This document shows positions 1-9,780 of a stretch of 38,272 bases of DNA, one piece after another. The notes under the pieces are model-generated. The model was not told where the DNA came from. It saw only the letters and a list, made by a program, of their open reading frames with translations, and made no database searches. Each line of letters opens with the position of its first letter. The first letter of the stretch is position 1. Position numbers and translations under genes: made by a program. Source of the stretch: Rhodohalobacter sulfatireducens (GTDB lineage: Bacteria; Bacteroidota; Rhodothermia; Balneolales; Balneolaceae); NCBI RefSeq assembly GCF_022012475.1, contig NZ_JAKLWS010000040.1, positions 1 through 38,272 of the forward strand, in the 5' to 3' direction.

Positions 1-95
1 TGGTTTCTGGTTTCTGGTTTCTGGTTTCTGGTTTCTGGTTTCTGGTTTCTGGTTTCTGGTTTCTGGTTTCTGGTTTCTGGTTTCTGGTTTCTGGT
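1..95. repeat. Heptanucleotide tandem array (TGGTTTC)n
   Basis: The window opens with about 13.6 perfect copies of the 7-bp unit TGGTTTC, and the array may extend beyond the left edge. It lies just downstream of the 3' end of the cydA remnant, read on the minus strand. No interruptions or unique spacers are present, so it is a simple-sequence array and not a CRISPR. A related heptamer array (TGGTTTG when read on the minus strand) lies near the other end of the window. Confidence 0.97.
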
Positions 96-138
96 AAAGC
101 TGGACTTATTCTAATGAATTACCAATTTTTTTGAATAC

Positions 139-741
139 TTACTTTGCTGTTTCATAGCGATCTGAAAGAGTGATTATTTGCCTATACATTAACCAACTTA
201 CGATAAGCGTAAGCAACAAGTATACACCGGTAAAAATGAAAAGCGGGTATTGTAATCCCGGCATGGATGATACTGCATCTTCTGTTTTCATAATACCGTA
301 AATAATCCAGGGCTGGCGACCAACTTCGGTTACAGTCCACCCTGCCTCCACCGCAATAAATCCAAGGGGTGTACAAATTCTTACCAACCATAAAAACCAC
401 CTTGATTGAAGTTTCTCTTTTTACGCCTATACAAGAAAAAATAGAAGAACCCCACGAAAAAGGCATACCAAAACCGGACCGGTATGCTCCATAAAGGTAG
501 GCCGGAGAAGCCCTAACTCGAATGAAAGTGCCGTACCTGAAACAGCGCCAGTAGCAAAAACTATGGCAACACCCTTCAACCACGCTTTTGCCAGGTCCAA
601 ATACACCTTCTCACCTGTTTTAATCCATTTGTATTCGGTTATTGCAATTAAAAATGGCATTGCCATCCCGATACAGGCAAAAATAATGTGGAAACCAAGC
701 GGTACGGCCATCTGCGGACGCGCTGCAAGAAGATCTTCCAT
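139..741 (-). pseudogene. cydA: Remnant of cytochrome bd ubiquinol oxidase subunit I
   Basis: CydA is the haem-bearing subunit of the cytochrome bd quinol oxidase in the inner membrane and is normally about 440-520 residues. Here the N-terminus is intact from ATG at 741 (MEDLLAARPQM, GFHIIFACIGM, ATGAVSGTALSFELGLL) to about position 480. After a frame change the family motif GMPFSW follows. The coding then jumps to what looks like the C-terminal quarter: FFLYRRKK in one frame, then after another shift KLQSRWFLWLVRICTPLGF, EAGWTVTEVGRQPW and a last membrane helix ending at TAA 139-141. Roughly 260 internal residues are missing and at least two frameshifts remain. No cydB is visible downstream, where the heptamer array starts. 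The haem-ligand region of the middle is gone, so the gene should be non-functional. Confidence 0.9.
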
Positions 742-885
742 AGTTTCAGATGATTTTCAGCTTCATATTTGCAATTAGTAAGAAGATATAAATGAATGAG
801 ATATGAATATTAATCTAATCTTAGGGTGGAACTCATCTCAATTCGCAGTCTTCCCGAAAAACGTTCAAATAAATAGTAAATCTTA

Positions 886-3294
886 CTAAATCGCAGGGTA
901 TTTGGAAGGATTGGCTTCATGCATCATCTCATATACCTTCTCCAAAATATCCTCAGCATTCGGCTTTGAAAAATAATCTCCATCAGAAGCATACGCCGGT
1001 CTGTGTGCTTTTGCTGTGAGGCATTTTGCAGGACTATCCAGGTAATAGTATCCTCCATGCTCTTCAATCACTTTTTGCATCATATATGCCGTAGCACCCC
1101 CCGGAACATCCTCATCGATAAATAGAATCCGGTTTGTTTTTTTAAGCGATTCCAGGATGATCTTATTTCGGTCAAATGGCAGAAGTGAACGTGCGTCTAT
1201 CAGCTCTGCCGAGATATTCATCTCTTGTAGATTCGGCAACAGACTTTCCACAATATTAAAGGTTGAGCCATACGAAACCAATGTTATGTCTGATCCTTCC
1301 TGTACAACATCCGGGATACCCAGCGGCACTGTAAACTCACCCAGATTCGTTGGAATTTTTTCCTTCATACGGTAAGCGTTCAGTGGCTCAATGACAAGCG
1401 CCGGATCATCTCCCTGCATCAACGTATTATAAAAACCAGCCGCTTCGGTGAGATTTCTAGGTACGCAAACATGTACGCCTCTAATGGCGTTAATGATCAT
1501 TCCCATGGGCGAACCGGCATGCCAAATTCCCTCGAGCCGGTGTCCTCTTGTACGGACTATCAGAGGGTAAGCTTGACCTCCCTTTGTTCGATACCGAAGG
1601 GATGCAACATCATCAACCAGACCTTGTAAACAATAAACTATATAATCTAAATATTGAATTTCTGCGATGGGGCGTAAACCCCTTAGCGACAATCCGATAC
1701 CCTGTCCTAAAATTGTAGCCTCGCGAATTCCGGTATCACTCACCCGTATTTTACCATATTTCTCCTGCATGCCTTCAAGCCCAAGATTTACATCTCCAAG
1801 CTTTCCTACATCCTCGCCAAATGCCAGAGAATTCGGGTACTTTTCAAAAATCTTATCAAAATTATCCCGCAAGACGATTCGTCCATCTACTTTCTTGGAA
1901 TTTGAATTATACGTAGGCTTGACCTCTTCAATATTCAGCGGTGAATATTTCGTTTCGCTGTAAAGGTGTGAATGATATCGATCGAAATTAACATCCTGTT
2001 GCTCTTCAAGCCAGTTTACAAGTCTGCTTTTGACTTCTGAATCAGTACCTCTCAATTCAAGTAAAATTCGGCGGGCTATTGAAATCACATCACGACGAAG
2101 GGGCTTCTTTTTGCGGTTTAATGTTGATTTATAGGATTTAAGATTATCCCGATGCGGATATAGGTTAATCGCCTGATCGAGAATTTTTAGTATGTCATTC
2201 TTCTCATTTACAATAGGGTTTTGGAAAGCATCCCAGGCTTTTTTCTGTTCTCTTTGAACCTCGTCCCTGGCCTCTTTGTCCAGCTCTTGGAGTTCTTCTT
2301 CCGTGGCAATTTCCTCTTTTATGATCCACTCTTTAAACTGATTCACACAGCAGTGTTTCTCCTCCCATTCAAGACGCTCATCACTTTTGTACCGCTCATG
2401 CGAACCGGATGTAGAGTGGCCTTGTGGCTGGGTTACTTCTTCAACATGGATCAGTACAGGTACATGTTCCTCGCGAGCTACCTCTTTTGCATCGTTATAT
2501 ACAGTTAACAACTCCTCATATTCCCATGCTTTCACCGTAAAGATTTCAAAACCCGGTTCTTTCTGGGTCCGTTTAAATCCTCGCAGCGCTTTTGAGATAC
2601 TCTCTTTTGTAGTCTGATATTTCTTGGCGACGGATATACCGTAGCCGTCATCCCACACAGACATAATCATTGGTACCTGCAGAACACCCGCGGCATTCAT
2701 CGTTTCCCAAAAAATTCCTTCCGATGTACTGGCATCCCCAATGGTACCCCATGCAATCTCATTTCCGTTGACTGAAAATTGGTTCCAGTCCAACAGATCT
2801 TCATTATTACGGTATACCTTAGAAGCCTGTGCAAGACCCAGCGTCCGAGCCATTTGTCCTGCAGTCGGTGAAAGATCAGCCGATGTATTTTTCATGTCGG
2901 TTTGCGACTTCCACTTACCGTCATCTTTAATCAGACGCGTTGCAAAATGCGAATTCATCTGACGTCCTGCAGAATTAGGATCCGCTTCAGGATCAGGATG
3001 GGCATATAGTTGAGCAAAAAACTCGCGAATCGTCAATTCGCCGATAGCCATCATAAAGGTTTGGTCACGGTAATAGCCTGACCGAAAATCTCCATTCTTG
3101 AAAAACTTGGCCATCACAATTTGGGGCAGCTCTTTTCCGTCGCCAAAAATTCCAAATTTTGCCTTGCCGGTAAGCACCTCTTTTCGCCCCAAAAGCGACA
3201 TCTCACGACTGGTCCGGGCTAACTTATAATCTTTAAGTATTTCCTGAACCTGTTCTGCAGAATATTTTATTTCAGTCGCTTCCTTATTTGCCAT
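886..3294 (-). CDS. Fused E1 alpha/beta subunit of a 2-oxoacid dehydrogenase complex
   Basis: This is a thiamine-diphosphate-dependent E1 component that decarboxylates a 2-oxoacid (branched-chain 2-oxoacid or pyruvate type) and passes the acyl group to the lipoyl E2. At 802 residues it joins the alpha and beta chains, which are separate polypeptides in many bacteria. The alpha half (about 1-370) carries the ThDP-binding segment GDASTSEG (186-193) followed by WDDGYGIS (214-221), and the regulatory-loop-like HSTSGSHERY. The beta half begins near residue 470, with FGEDVGKLGDV and the RIRE/GxGxGL-like region SDTGIREATILGQGIGL. ATG at 3294 gives the expected N-terminus. The gene stands alone: fumC lies 173 bp upstream on the same strand, and no E2 or E3 gene is in the window. 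The exact substrate cannot be decided from sequence. Confidence 0.9.
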   Translation of the reverse strand: MANKEATEIKYSAEQVQEILKDYKLARTSREMSLLGRKEVLTGKAKFGIFGDGKELPQIVMAKFFKNGDFRSGYYRDQTFMMAIGELTIREFFAQLYAHPDPEADPNSAGRQMNSHFATRLIKDDGKWKSQTDMKNTSADLSPTAGQMARTLGLAQASKVYRNNEDLLDWNQFSVNGNEIAWGTIGDASTSEGIFWETMNAAGVLQVPMIMSVWDDGYGISVAKKYQTTKESISKALRGFKRTQKEPGFEIFTVKAWEYEELLTVYNDAKEVAREEHVPVLIHVEEVTQPQGHSTSGSHERYKSDERLEWEEKHCCVNQFKEWIIKEEIATEEELQELDKEARDEVQREQKKAWDAFQNPIVNEKNDILKILDQAINLYPHRDNLKSYKSTLNRKKKPLRRDVISIARRILLELRGTDSEVKSRLVNWLEEQQDVNFDRYHSHLYSETKYSPLNIEEVKPTYNSNSKKVDGRIVLRDNFDKIFEKYPNSLAFGEDVGKLGDVNLGLEGMQEKYGKIRVSDTGIREATILGQGIGLSLRGLRPIAEIQYLDYIVYCLQGLVDDVASLRYRTKGGQAYPLIVRTRGHRLEGIWHAGSPMGMIINAIRGVHVCVPRNLTEAAGFYNTLMQGDDPALVIEPLNAYRMKEKIPTNLGEFTVPLGIPDVVQEGSDITLVSYGSTFNIVESLLPNLQEMNISAELIDARSLLPFDRNKIILESLKKTNRILFIDEDVPGGATAYMMQKVIEEHGGYYYLDSPAKCLTAKAHRPAYASDGDYFSKPNAEDILEKVYEMMHEANPSKYPAI

Positions 3295-3467
3295 GTTTCA
3301 AAAATTTAAAGCAAAAAATGCTGTGACATAAATGGTTTTCGATAAGCTAAAGCATAATAAGAGGTTGGGGTGTAAAACCAAAATCAAGCTCTCATTATTT
3401 CGGATCAAATATCTAAATATTTAAACCATAAACTATTGTTTAAATTTTGTTTAAATATAAATTTAGT

Positions 3468-4859
3468 TTAATCACTAAATCCGCCCGTTGTCATATTTAT
3501 AGGATTTAGTGCTTTCTTAAGTTCCTCTTCAGAAAGATCTGTCATCTCTTTGGCAACCTCCATTACTGCACGATCTTCTGCAAAAGCCGTTTTTGCAATT
3601 TTTGCAGCTTTATCATATCCAATCAACGGATTTAATGCGGTGACAAGTACAGGATTTTTGCCGACCATCTGCTTGATTTTTTCACGGTTGGCCGTAAGTC
3701 CCTGTACAGATCGTTCGGCAAAATTTTTCGCTGCGTTTGCAAGAATGTCAATAGATTGAAGCAGGTTATGAGCAACGACCGGCAGCATTACATTCAGTTC
3801 AAAATTTCCGGATTGGCCACCCACAGTTATTGCGGCATCATTTCCAATAACCTGTGCGCAGACCATTGTCAAGGATTCCTCAATTACAGGATTTACTTTC
3901 CCCGGCATAATAGAAGATCCCGGCTGTAATGCCTTTAATTGTAATTCACCTATTCCGCTATTTGGCCCTGAATTCATCCAGCGAAAATCATTTCCGATTT
4001 TCATCAAACCCACAGCAATTGTTTTTAACTGGCCGGAAAGTTCCACAGGCGCATCAACCGTTGCCTGTGCTTCAAAGTGATTTTCAGCTTCAACAAATTC
4101 CAGGCCTGTATCTTCAGACATTGCCGCTGCAAATCTCTTCCCGAATTCCGCATGGGTATTGATTCCCGTTCCTACAGCTGTACCTCCCTGCGGGAGTTCC
4201 TGTACTCTTTCCAAAGCCGATTGCAGTCGTTTAATTCCAAGTTCGATTTGTCTTGCATACCCACCAAACTCCTGTTGGATCGTCACCGGCATTGCATCCA
4301 TCAAATGGGTACGCCCGGTTTTTACAACATCTTTTAGTTCATCTCCTTTTTCCAGGAGCGCTTTATGAAGCAGTTGAAGCGCAGGAATTAGTTTTTGTTT
4401 GATAGATAAAGCAGCAGAAACCCGAATAGTAGTCGGAATAACGTCATTTGAGCTTTGACCAAAATTTACATGATCGTTCGGGTGAATTGTAACGTCTGTG
4501 CCGGACTTTAGTTCGTTTGCTCTCTTGGCAATAACCTCATTTGCATTCATATTTGTAGACGTTCCCGACCCAGTTTGGAAAATATCTACCACAAAATCGG
4601 AGTCAAATTTATTGTCAATCACTTCCTGTGCCGCTTTTTGAACGGCATCGGACACTTCATCAACCAGCAGGTCAAGATCTGAATTAACAATTGCAGCCAC
4701 TTTTTTTACACGTCCCAAAGCAGATATAAAATCACTGCTAAAACCAATGTTACTAACTGGAAAGTTTTCAAACGCTCTCTGTGTTTGCGCCCCATAGTAT
4801 GCATCTTTGGGCACTTTAACTTCACCCATTGAATCTTTTTCTATTCGGTAATCAGCCAT
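3468..4859 (-). CDS. fumC: Class II fumarate hydratase
   Basis: FumC interconverts fumarate and L-malate in the TCA cycle and works in the cytoplasm as an iron-independent homotetramer. The 463-residue length is typical. Visible motifs are GSGTSTNMNANEV (98-110), HPNDHVNFGQSSND (126-139), the catalytic-histidine segment TGRTHLMDA (181-189) and the superfamily signature GSSIMPGKVNPV (314-325). The sequence fits fumarase rather than aspartase or argininosuccinate lyase. The start is ATG at 4859. A 118-bp gap separates it from the acyltransferase gene upstream, and the E1 fusion gene follows on the same strand, so two central-carbon genes sit together although not tightly coupled. Confidence 0.96.
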   Translation of the reverse strand: MADYRIEKDSMGEVKVPKDAYYGAQTQRAFENFPVSNIGFSSDFISALGRVKKVAAIVNSDLDLLVDEVSDAVQKAAQEVIDNKFDSDFVVDIFQTGSGTSTNMNANEVIAKRANELKSGTDVTIHPNDHVNFGQSSNDVIPTTIRVSAALSIKQKLIPALQLLHKALLEKGDELKDVVKTGRTHLMDAMPVTIQQEFGGYARQIELGIKRLQSALERVQELPQGGTAVGTGINTHAEFGKRFAAAMSEDTGLEFVEAENHFEAQATVDAPVELSGQLKTIAVGLMKIGNDFRWMNSGPNSGIGELQLKALQPGSSIMPGKVNPVIEESLTMVCAQVIGNDAAITVGGQSGNFELNVMLPVVAHNLLQSIDILANAAKNFAERSVQGLTANREKIKQMVGKNPVLVTALNPLIGYDKAAKIAKTAFAEDRAVMEVAKEMTDLSEEELKKALNPINMTTGGFSD

Positions 4860-4977
4860 AATTTCTTTTATTAATGTTCTTCTTGCTACTCTTATTAAGG
4901 TAGGTTTTTTATGCCAAAATTTGAAGAAAAGAAGAGCAGATTGGACTGATTTTTGATGGGAATGTCAACCCTATTGC

Positions 4978-6111
4978 TTACAGCTTTTTGCTGTACATTC
5001 TGTAACGTTTGTCGAGCTTACCGCCAATTCGTTCTGCAACCCGAACCATCTGAATATTGTTCTCCAGTATCCAGCCAACCTCCGAAGAGTGCACACCTTT
5101 TTCCAATCCGTTTTGAATTGCCTCCCGATGCATCAAAACATCAATTCCTTTTCCCTGGTACTCGGGAAGAACTCCCATCAAAGCAGTTCGGACTTTATCG
5201 ATCTTACGCTTATTCCAGAGGAGTTTAAATATGCCAAATGGGAAAAGACGGCCATTCATATCCCTGAAAATCTGGTTGTAATCAGGGAGTGCAATTGAAA
5301 ATCCAACCGGTTGCCCGTTAATCTCGGCGATATGTGCAAAGTCATCATCTACAATCGTTTTTAGGTCTGAAGCCAATGCATCAAACTCTTCTTTCGAAAG
5401 TGGAATAAATCCCCAATTATTTTTCCAGGCTTCGTTAAAAATATCGCGGATGATGTGAACCTCATCCTTGATTTTCCGCATATTTATTTTTCGAATCTCA
5501 AGATCGGGCAGGCGTTTTTTAACAATCTTAACGGCTCGTTCCGCCCGCTCGCGATCTACACTATTTTGTGTAACGAGATATGTGAGAAGGTCCATCTCCT
5601 TTTCGTAGCCGGCTTTTTTGGCAAGTTTATCGTAATACGGCTTGTGATAAGGCATCAGGATAGATGGGTATTTCTCAAAACCATCCACCAGTATACCAAT
5701 CTCATCCATCATACTTGGATTTGAGGGTCCCAGCACATCTTCCATCCCTTTCTCTCTCAACCAATCTTCCGCAACTTTAAATAGAAGGTTCGCAGTGTTA
5801 TGATTATCAATCGATTCAAAAAAACCAAAAAAACCGGTCTTTGCCTTGTGAAATTCGTTATATCGGTGATCGATAATTGCAGCAATTCGGCCTGCTGTTT
5901 CCCCGTTTAACTTTGCCAGGAATAGGGCAATTTCTGCATTATTATAGAATGGATTTTTCTTCTCGTTGATGAGCTTTTTCTGCTCCATTAGAAGGGGAGC
6001 TACCCAATACTTGTTGTGAGAGTAATGCCTGTAAGGAAACTCTATGAACTCCTTACGATCCTTCTCAGTCGTAATAATGGAAATTTCGTGTGTATTGGGA
6101 TTCTCTTTCAC
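4978..6111 (-). CDS. GNAT-like acyltransferase coupled to serine palmitoyltransferase
   Basis: This 377-residue cytoplasmic protein has an acyl-CoA N-acyltransferase (GNAT) fold. The N-terminal half has family-like stretches such as YWVAPLLMEQKKLI, GRIAAIIDHRYNEF and GFFGFFESID. The C-terminal half has an acyl-CoA-binding-like segment ALMGVLPEYQGKGID (V-L-P-x-Y-Q-G-K-G, near 315). It matches a Bacteroidota family usually annotated only as N-acetyltransferase. The GTG start at 6111 directly abuts the TAA of the SPT gene (6112-6114), so the two are almost certainly co-translated. Position and fold make an N-acyltransferase step in sphingolipid synthesis (ceramide synthase-like, as for the acyltransferase-fold bCerS described in Caulobacter) an attractive inference. 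The true substrate is not shown by sequence. Confidence 0.8.
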   Translation of the reverse strand: MKENPNTHEISIITTEKDRKEFIEFPYRHYSHNKYWVAPLLMEQKKLINEKKNPFYNNAEIALFLAKLNGETAGRIAAIIDHRYNEFHKAKTGFFGFFESIDNHNTANLLFKVAEDWLREKGMEDVLGPSNPSMMDEIGILVDGFEKYPSILMPYHKPYYDKLAKKAGYEKEMDLLTYLVTQNSVDRERAERAVKIVKKRLPDLEIRKINMRKIKDEVHIIRDIFNEAWKNNWGFIPLSKEEFDALASDLKTIVDDDFAHIAEINGQPVGFSIALPDYNQIFRDMNGRLFPFGIFKLLWNKRKIDKVRTALMGVLPEYQGKGIDVLMHREAIQNGLEKGVHSSEVGWILENNIQMVRVAERIGGKLDKRYRMYSKKL

Positions 6112-7359
6112 TTACGAATTAATATCAATCAGCGATTGACCGTTTTCGTCAATAATTCCGTGCTTAAGACCCACTTTCCTGAATGCTTCAAGAATTTTAT
6201 CGAGATGCTCATCGGTATGGGTTGCCATATAACTTGTACGAACAAGGGCTTGTCCGCTAGGTACTGCCGGAGGCACTACGGCATTCACATAGACACCGGC
6301 CTCAAACAGATCTTTCCAAAACTCAAAACAACTGATCATATCGCCTATAACAACCGGAATAATCGGTGTTTGACTGGTCCAAACGTTAAAACCAAGCGCT
6401 TTGAGCTCTTTCCTCATATAGTTAGAAATTTCCTCAAGCCTCTCTAACCTCCATGGTTCTTGCTGGAGTATTTCGAGTGATTTTAAAACAGTAGCTACGT
6501 TTGCCGGGGGCATACTGGCACTGAATATATGAGCGGGTGATTTATGACGGATATATTCGATAACTGCCTTATCACCAACCAAAAATCCACCAAGAGAAGC
6601 AAATGATTTGGAAAAAGTTCCACTAATAAGTTCGACTTTGTCCATCAATCCAAAAACAGATGCCGATCCTCTTCCACCTTCTCCTACTACGCCTATGGCA
6701 TGGGCATCATCAATATAAAGGCCCGCATCAAATTCATCAGCTAATTGGACGAGTTCCGGAATCTTGGCTAACGTACCCGACATTGAAAATACTCCATCGG
6801 TAACAATAATTTTTCCAACAGATGGATCTTCTCTTTCAAGGAGAGTTCGCAAATGATCCATATCGTTATGGCGATATCGCACCGTCTTAGCATTCGAAAC
6901 CTGGGTTCCTACTACGATGCATGCATGGTTATCTTTATCAGAAAAAATGACATCATTACGATCGGCAATAGTTGAAATAGACCCTTCATTTGTTTGATAC
7001 CCCGTACTAAAAAGTACACAAGAATCTTTCCGCATAAATTCAGCAAGCTTCTCTTCAAGCTCAAGATGCAGATCTAAGGTGCCATTCAAATATCGAGAAC
7101 CTGTACAGCCGGTTCCATATACTTCAATTACTTTTTGAGCAGCTTCAATTGTTCGGGGATCGTTGGTAAGGCCGAGATAATTGTTTGAACCGGCCATGAT
7201 AACATCTCTTCCTTCGATGTTAACTGTAGTACCATCTGTGGCTTGTAACGGCTTAAAATATGGATACAGACCACTTTCTTTAATCTCCTCGGCCATAGTA
7301 AAATCATAGGCCTTCTTAAAAACACTGCTATAGGAGGTTTCGGCTTTGATATCGCCCAT
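6112..7359 (-). CDS. spt: Serine palmitoyltransferase (alpha-oxoamine synthase family)
   Basis: This PLP enzyme condenses L-serine with a long-chain acyl-CoA to 3-ketosphinganine, the committed step of sphingolipid synthesis; bacterial SPTs are soluble homodimers. At 415 residues it has all the family marks: the PLP-stacking histidine in DKDNHACI (H145), the cofactor Asp and His in YIDDAHAIG (D217, H220) and the Schiff-base lysine in GTFSKSFASLGGF (K251). The GTGCTGSRYLNGT segment (82-94) is also typical of the family. Other members (AONS/BioF, KBL, ALAS) share the fold. SPT is favoured by resemblance to Bacteroidota SPTs and by the neighbouring acyltransferase and glycosyltransferases. ATG at 7359 is the start. 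A 70-bp gap follows the upstream glycosyltransferase gene. Confidence 0.85.
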   Translation of the reverse strand: MGDIKAETSYSSVFKKAYDFTMAEEIKESGLYPYFKPLQATDGTTVNIEGRDVIMAGSNNYLGLTNDPRTIEAAQKVIEVYGTGCTGSRYLNGTLDLHLELEEKLAEFMRKDSCVLFSTGYQTNEGSISTIADRNDVIFSDKDNHACIVVGTQVSNAKTVRYRHNDMDHLRTLLEREDPSVGKIIVTDGVFSMSGTLAKIPELVQLADEFDAGLYIDDAHAIGVVGEGGRGSASVFGLMDKVELISGTFSKSFASLGGFLVGDKAVIEYIRHKSPAHIFSASMPPANVATVLKSLEILQQEPWRLERLEEISNYMRKELKALGFNVWTSQTPIIPVVIGDMISCFEFWKDLFEAGVYVNAVVPPAVPSGQALVRTSYMATHTDEHLDKILEAFRKVGLKHGIIDENGQSLIDINS

Positions 7360-7429
7360 TATAAATTCGTTGCATTTTTATTAAACAGGTAAATATACCG
7401 AGTATTCAGCTTCAATCAAATTTCAAGAT

Positions 7430-8554
7430 TTAAGCTGATTCTCTGTTCACTACACGTTCCAGAAATGAGATATACTGATCGACAACTGTATCCCAGCTAT
7501 AATACTTCTGAACGTATTCCTTCGACTTTCTCGACAACTCATCGAGTTCATGTCTTAAAACATAATCAATTTTTGCGGCAAAAAGGTCCGGATTTCCATG
7601 AGGAATTTTATAACCATTCACACCTTCCTCTATTACATCTTTTATTCCCTCCAGGTCAGATGCTATAGCCGGCACACCTGCTCTGTTTGCTTCCAATAAA
7701 ACAATTCCAAAGCCTTCCATATCTCCCTCAACCGGAATATTCGGCATTATAAAAAGATCAGCCGCCGCATAACAAGCGTTTAAAATTTCGTCCGGTTGCT
7801 TCCCTACAATAACAATTTTTTCCTTCTTATCAGACTTTTCTTTTGCTTTTTGAATATTTTCTCTTTCGGGTCCGTCTCCAACAATTAGATATACGGTGTC
7901 TGTTTTAATTTTATCAAAGGTTTTATCTACAAACCACCTGTAGCCTTTTCTTTTTACCTGCCTCCCTACGGATAACAAAAGCTTTCTTCCTGATAAGTCT
8001 AGTTTAAACTGTTCCTCAATGAGTTTCCTGGCTTTATTCTTTTCAGGTAACATATCCATCACCTTTGTATCAAACCCATTGGGTAAGGCTACTCCTTTTT
8101 CGGGCTCCATACCACGCTCAATACAAGCATTCCTCGTTGCAGATGAGACCGATATTACACCATCGAGCTGTTTAAATAAAAAAGAGAGATACCGTTGATA
8201 GGTAGCAGAGGGAAATGTAACATCTTGACCATGATTGATGGTTACAAAAGGCACTTTTGTTTTATTCAAAATAAATGGCAAAATCCCGGCTGTAACCATA
8301 GAAGAGAATAGTACTACATCCGGTTTTGTTTTTTCTATTTTTGCTGGAATTCTCCAAACCAAGCTCATCAGGAAAAAAAAGGTTTTAAGCCTGATAAATT
8401 TCCAGGAAGCACGCATAATGATACTTTCAATTTCGATATCTTTGCTCTTTTGGAGAGAATCCACGAGCTGCATACTTACACTTTGCATGCCGCCGATACT
8501 TTTCAGGGGCTTGTTTTTTGGGGGATGCAGATGTGAAATGTAAAGTATTTTCAC
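7430..8554 (-). CDS. GT4-family glycosyltransferase (first of two)
   Basis: This is a 374-residue retaining, nucleotide-sugar-dependent transferase of GT-B fold. The N-terminal acceptor domain begins MKILYISHLHPP. The C-terminal donor domain starts near 190 (LLLSVGRQVKRKGYRWFV) and carries the EX7E motif EGFGIVLLE followed by ANRAGVPAIASD, which is characteristic of GT4. The start is GTG at 8554, 10 bp after the stop of the upstream glycosyltransferase, so the two form an operon with SPT and the acyltransferase. The acceptor is unknown. The context favours a lipid, possibly ceramide, at the cytoplasmic face of the inner membrane, but polysaccharide or other glycolipid roles remain possible. 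Confidence 0.88.
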   Translation of the reverse strand: MKILYISHLHPPKNKPLKSIGGMQSVSMQLVDSLQKSKDIEIESIIMRASWKFIRLKTFFFLMSLVWRIPAKIEKTKPDVVLFSSMVTAGILPFILNKTKVPFVTINHGQDVTFPSATYQRYLSFLFKQLDGVISVSSATRNACIERGMEPEKGVALPNGFDTKVMDMLPEKNKARKLIEEQFKLDLSGRKLLLSVGRQVKRKGYRWFVDKTFDKIKTDTVYLIVGDGPERENIQKAKEKSDKKEKIVIVGKQPDEILNACYAAADLFIMPNIPVEGDMEGFGIVLLEANRAGVPAIASDLEGIKDVIEEGVNGYKIPHGNPDLFAAKIDYVLRHELDELSRKSKEYVQKYYSWDTVVDQYISFLERVVNRESA

Positions 8555-8564
8555 GCTTTTGGCT

Positions 8565-9689
8565 TTAAGTATCTAATACCTCTTTATAGTAATCTAAAAG
8601 TTTACCGTTTATAGAATCCCATCTATAATCTTTAGACTTTTCCAGGGAGGCTTTTGACATTTTATCTCGCAAACTCGCATCAAGAATCAATCTCTCGATT
8701 AAGGTAAAGAATTTATCAGATCTTTCAACCGGAGCTCGGAAGCCATTTTCACCATGATCCACCAAAGATTTGCTTCCGGTTGCATCAGCTACAACCGCCG
8801 GTAAACCACATGCCATCGCTTCCAGGGTTACATTTCCAAATGTTTCCGTATCTGACGGAAAAAAGAAAATATCACTCGAAGCATAGGCCCTGGCAAGATT
8901 TTCTCCTTCAAGAAATCCTGTAAATTCTGCCTTTGGAAGCATCTCCATCATCTCATTACGCGCCGGACCTTCTCCAACTACCATTGCTTTAACAGATGCA
9001 TATTTGTTTTTCAACCTCTGGACTACCGTAGCAAAAAGTTTCAAGTTTTTCTCCCAAACCAGTCTCGAAACAAAACTAATGACGATATCTTCATCTTTAA
9101 ATCCAAGCTTCCGTCTCCATTCCATGTCTCTTTTGCTTGGGTTAAAAAGCTCCCTGTCAATTCCACGTTCCCAAAGTTTCAAATTCGTTTTGATGTTATT
9201 CTTTTTTAAGATTTCCGCCATCGACTCGGAAGGCACATATACCTGCCTGCACTTACCGTAAAACCATTCAAGATAATTCCAAAAAAACGACTCAATTGCA
9301 GAAAGTTTGTAATATTTTAAATAACTCGAAAAATGAGTGTGATAAGACGATACAACGGGTATTCCTTTCTTTTCAGCCCAAAGCAAGGCTTTTATTCCCA
9401 AGATATCAGGTGTGGCAAGATGCAAAAGGTCTGGTTGAAAAATTTCAAGTACATTCTTTGCTTTCTTGGGAAACCATATTGTAAATCGATATTCAGGTCT
9501 TCCGGGCATCTTCATTGAGGGAATCGGAACCAATCTGCCAACATGATCGATGGCCGGGTCTGGTACTGTAGGACCAAAAACAAGAACCTCAACCTCGTTC
9601 TTCTGCAGATAATCAACCAACCTGTTCAGCGTAATGGAAACTCCATCTTTTATATGGTTATAATTACCCGTAAAAATTGCTACTCTCAT
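8565..9689 (-). CDS. GT4-family glycosyltransferase (second of two)
   Basis: This is a GT-B fold glycosyltransferase of about 374 residues. It resembles the alpha-mannosyl/sulfoquinovosyl lipid-glycosyltransferase branch: N-terminus MRVAIFTGNYNHIKDGVS, then SSYHTHFSSYLKYY, WERGIDRELFNP and the EX7E motif ETFGNVTLE followed by AMACGLPAVVAD. I chose ATG at 9689 over the longer reading frame, which would begin at TTG 9713, because the family N-terminus starts exactly at the ATG. It is the promoter-proximal gene of the minus-strand cluster. A 91-bp intergenic region separates it from the divergently transcribed epimerase gene. Donor and acceptor cannot be read from the sequence. Confidence 0.88.
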   Translation of the reverse strand: MRVAIFTGNYNHIKDGVSITLNRLVDYLQKNEVEVLVFGPTVPDPAIDHVGRLVPIPSMKMPGRPEYRFTIWFPKKAKNVLEIFQPDLLHLATPDILGIKALLWAEKKGIPVVSSYHTHFSSYLKYYKLSAIESFFWNYLEWFYGKCRQVYVPSESMAEILKKNNIKTNLKLWERGIDRELFNPSKRDMEWRRKLGFKDEDIVISFVSRLVWEKNLKLFATVVQRLKNKYASVKAMVVGEGPARNEMMEMLPKAEFTGFLEGENLARAYASSDIFFFPSDTETFGNVTLEAMACGLPAVVADATGSKSLVDHGENGFRAPVERSDKFFTLIERLILDASLRDKMSKASLEKSKDYRWDSINGKLLDYYKEVLDT

Positions 9690-9780
9690 GCCGTCAAATC
9701 GTTTCAAATGCAATCGGCATATTTGTATCTTAACCGATGGTTAGCGATTTCTGTTCAAAGAATGTGAATATACGAATTAA

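Noticed and set aside
1-95. Possible CRISPR at the tandem arrays (1-95, 29471-29550, 38125-38178)
   Set aside because: Units are 7-8 bp and directly contiguous with no spacers, and no cas genes are present.
182-583. 133-residue minus-strand frame over the cydA remnant
   Set aside because: It is a chance frame linking pieces of the decayed gene; only the short GMPFSW stretch is CydA-like.
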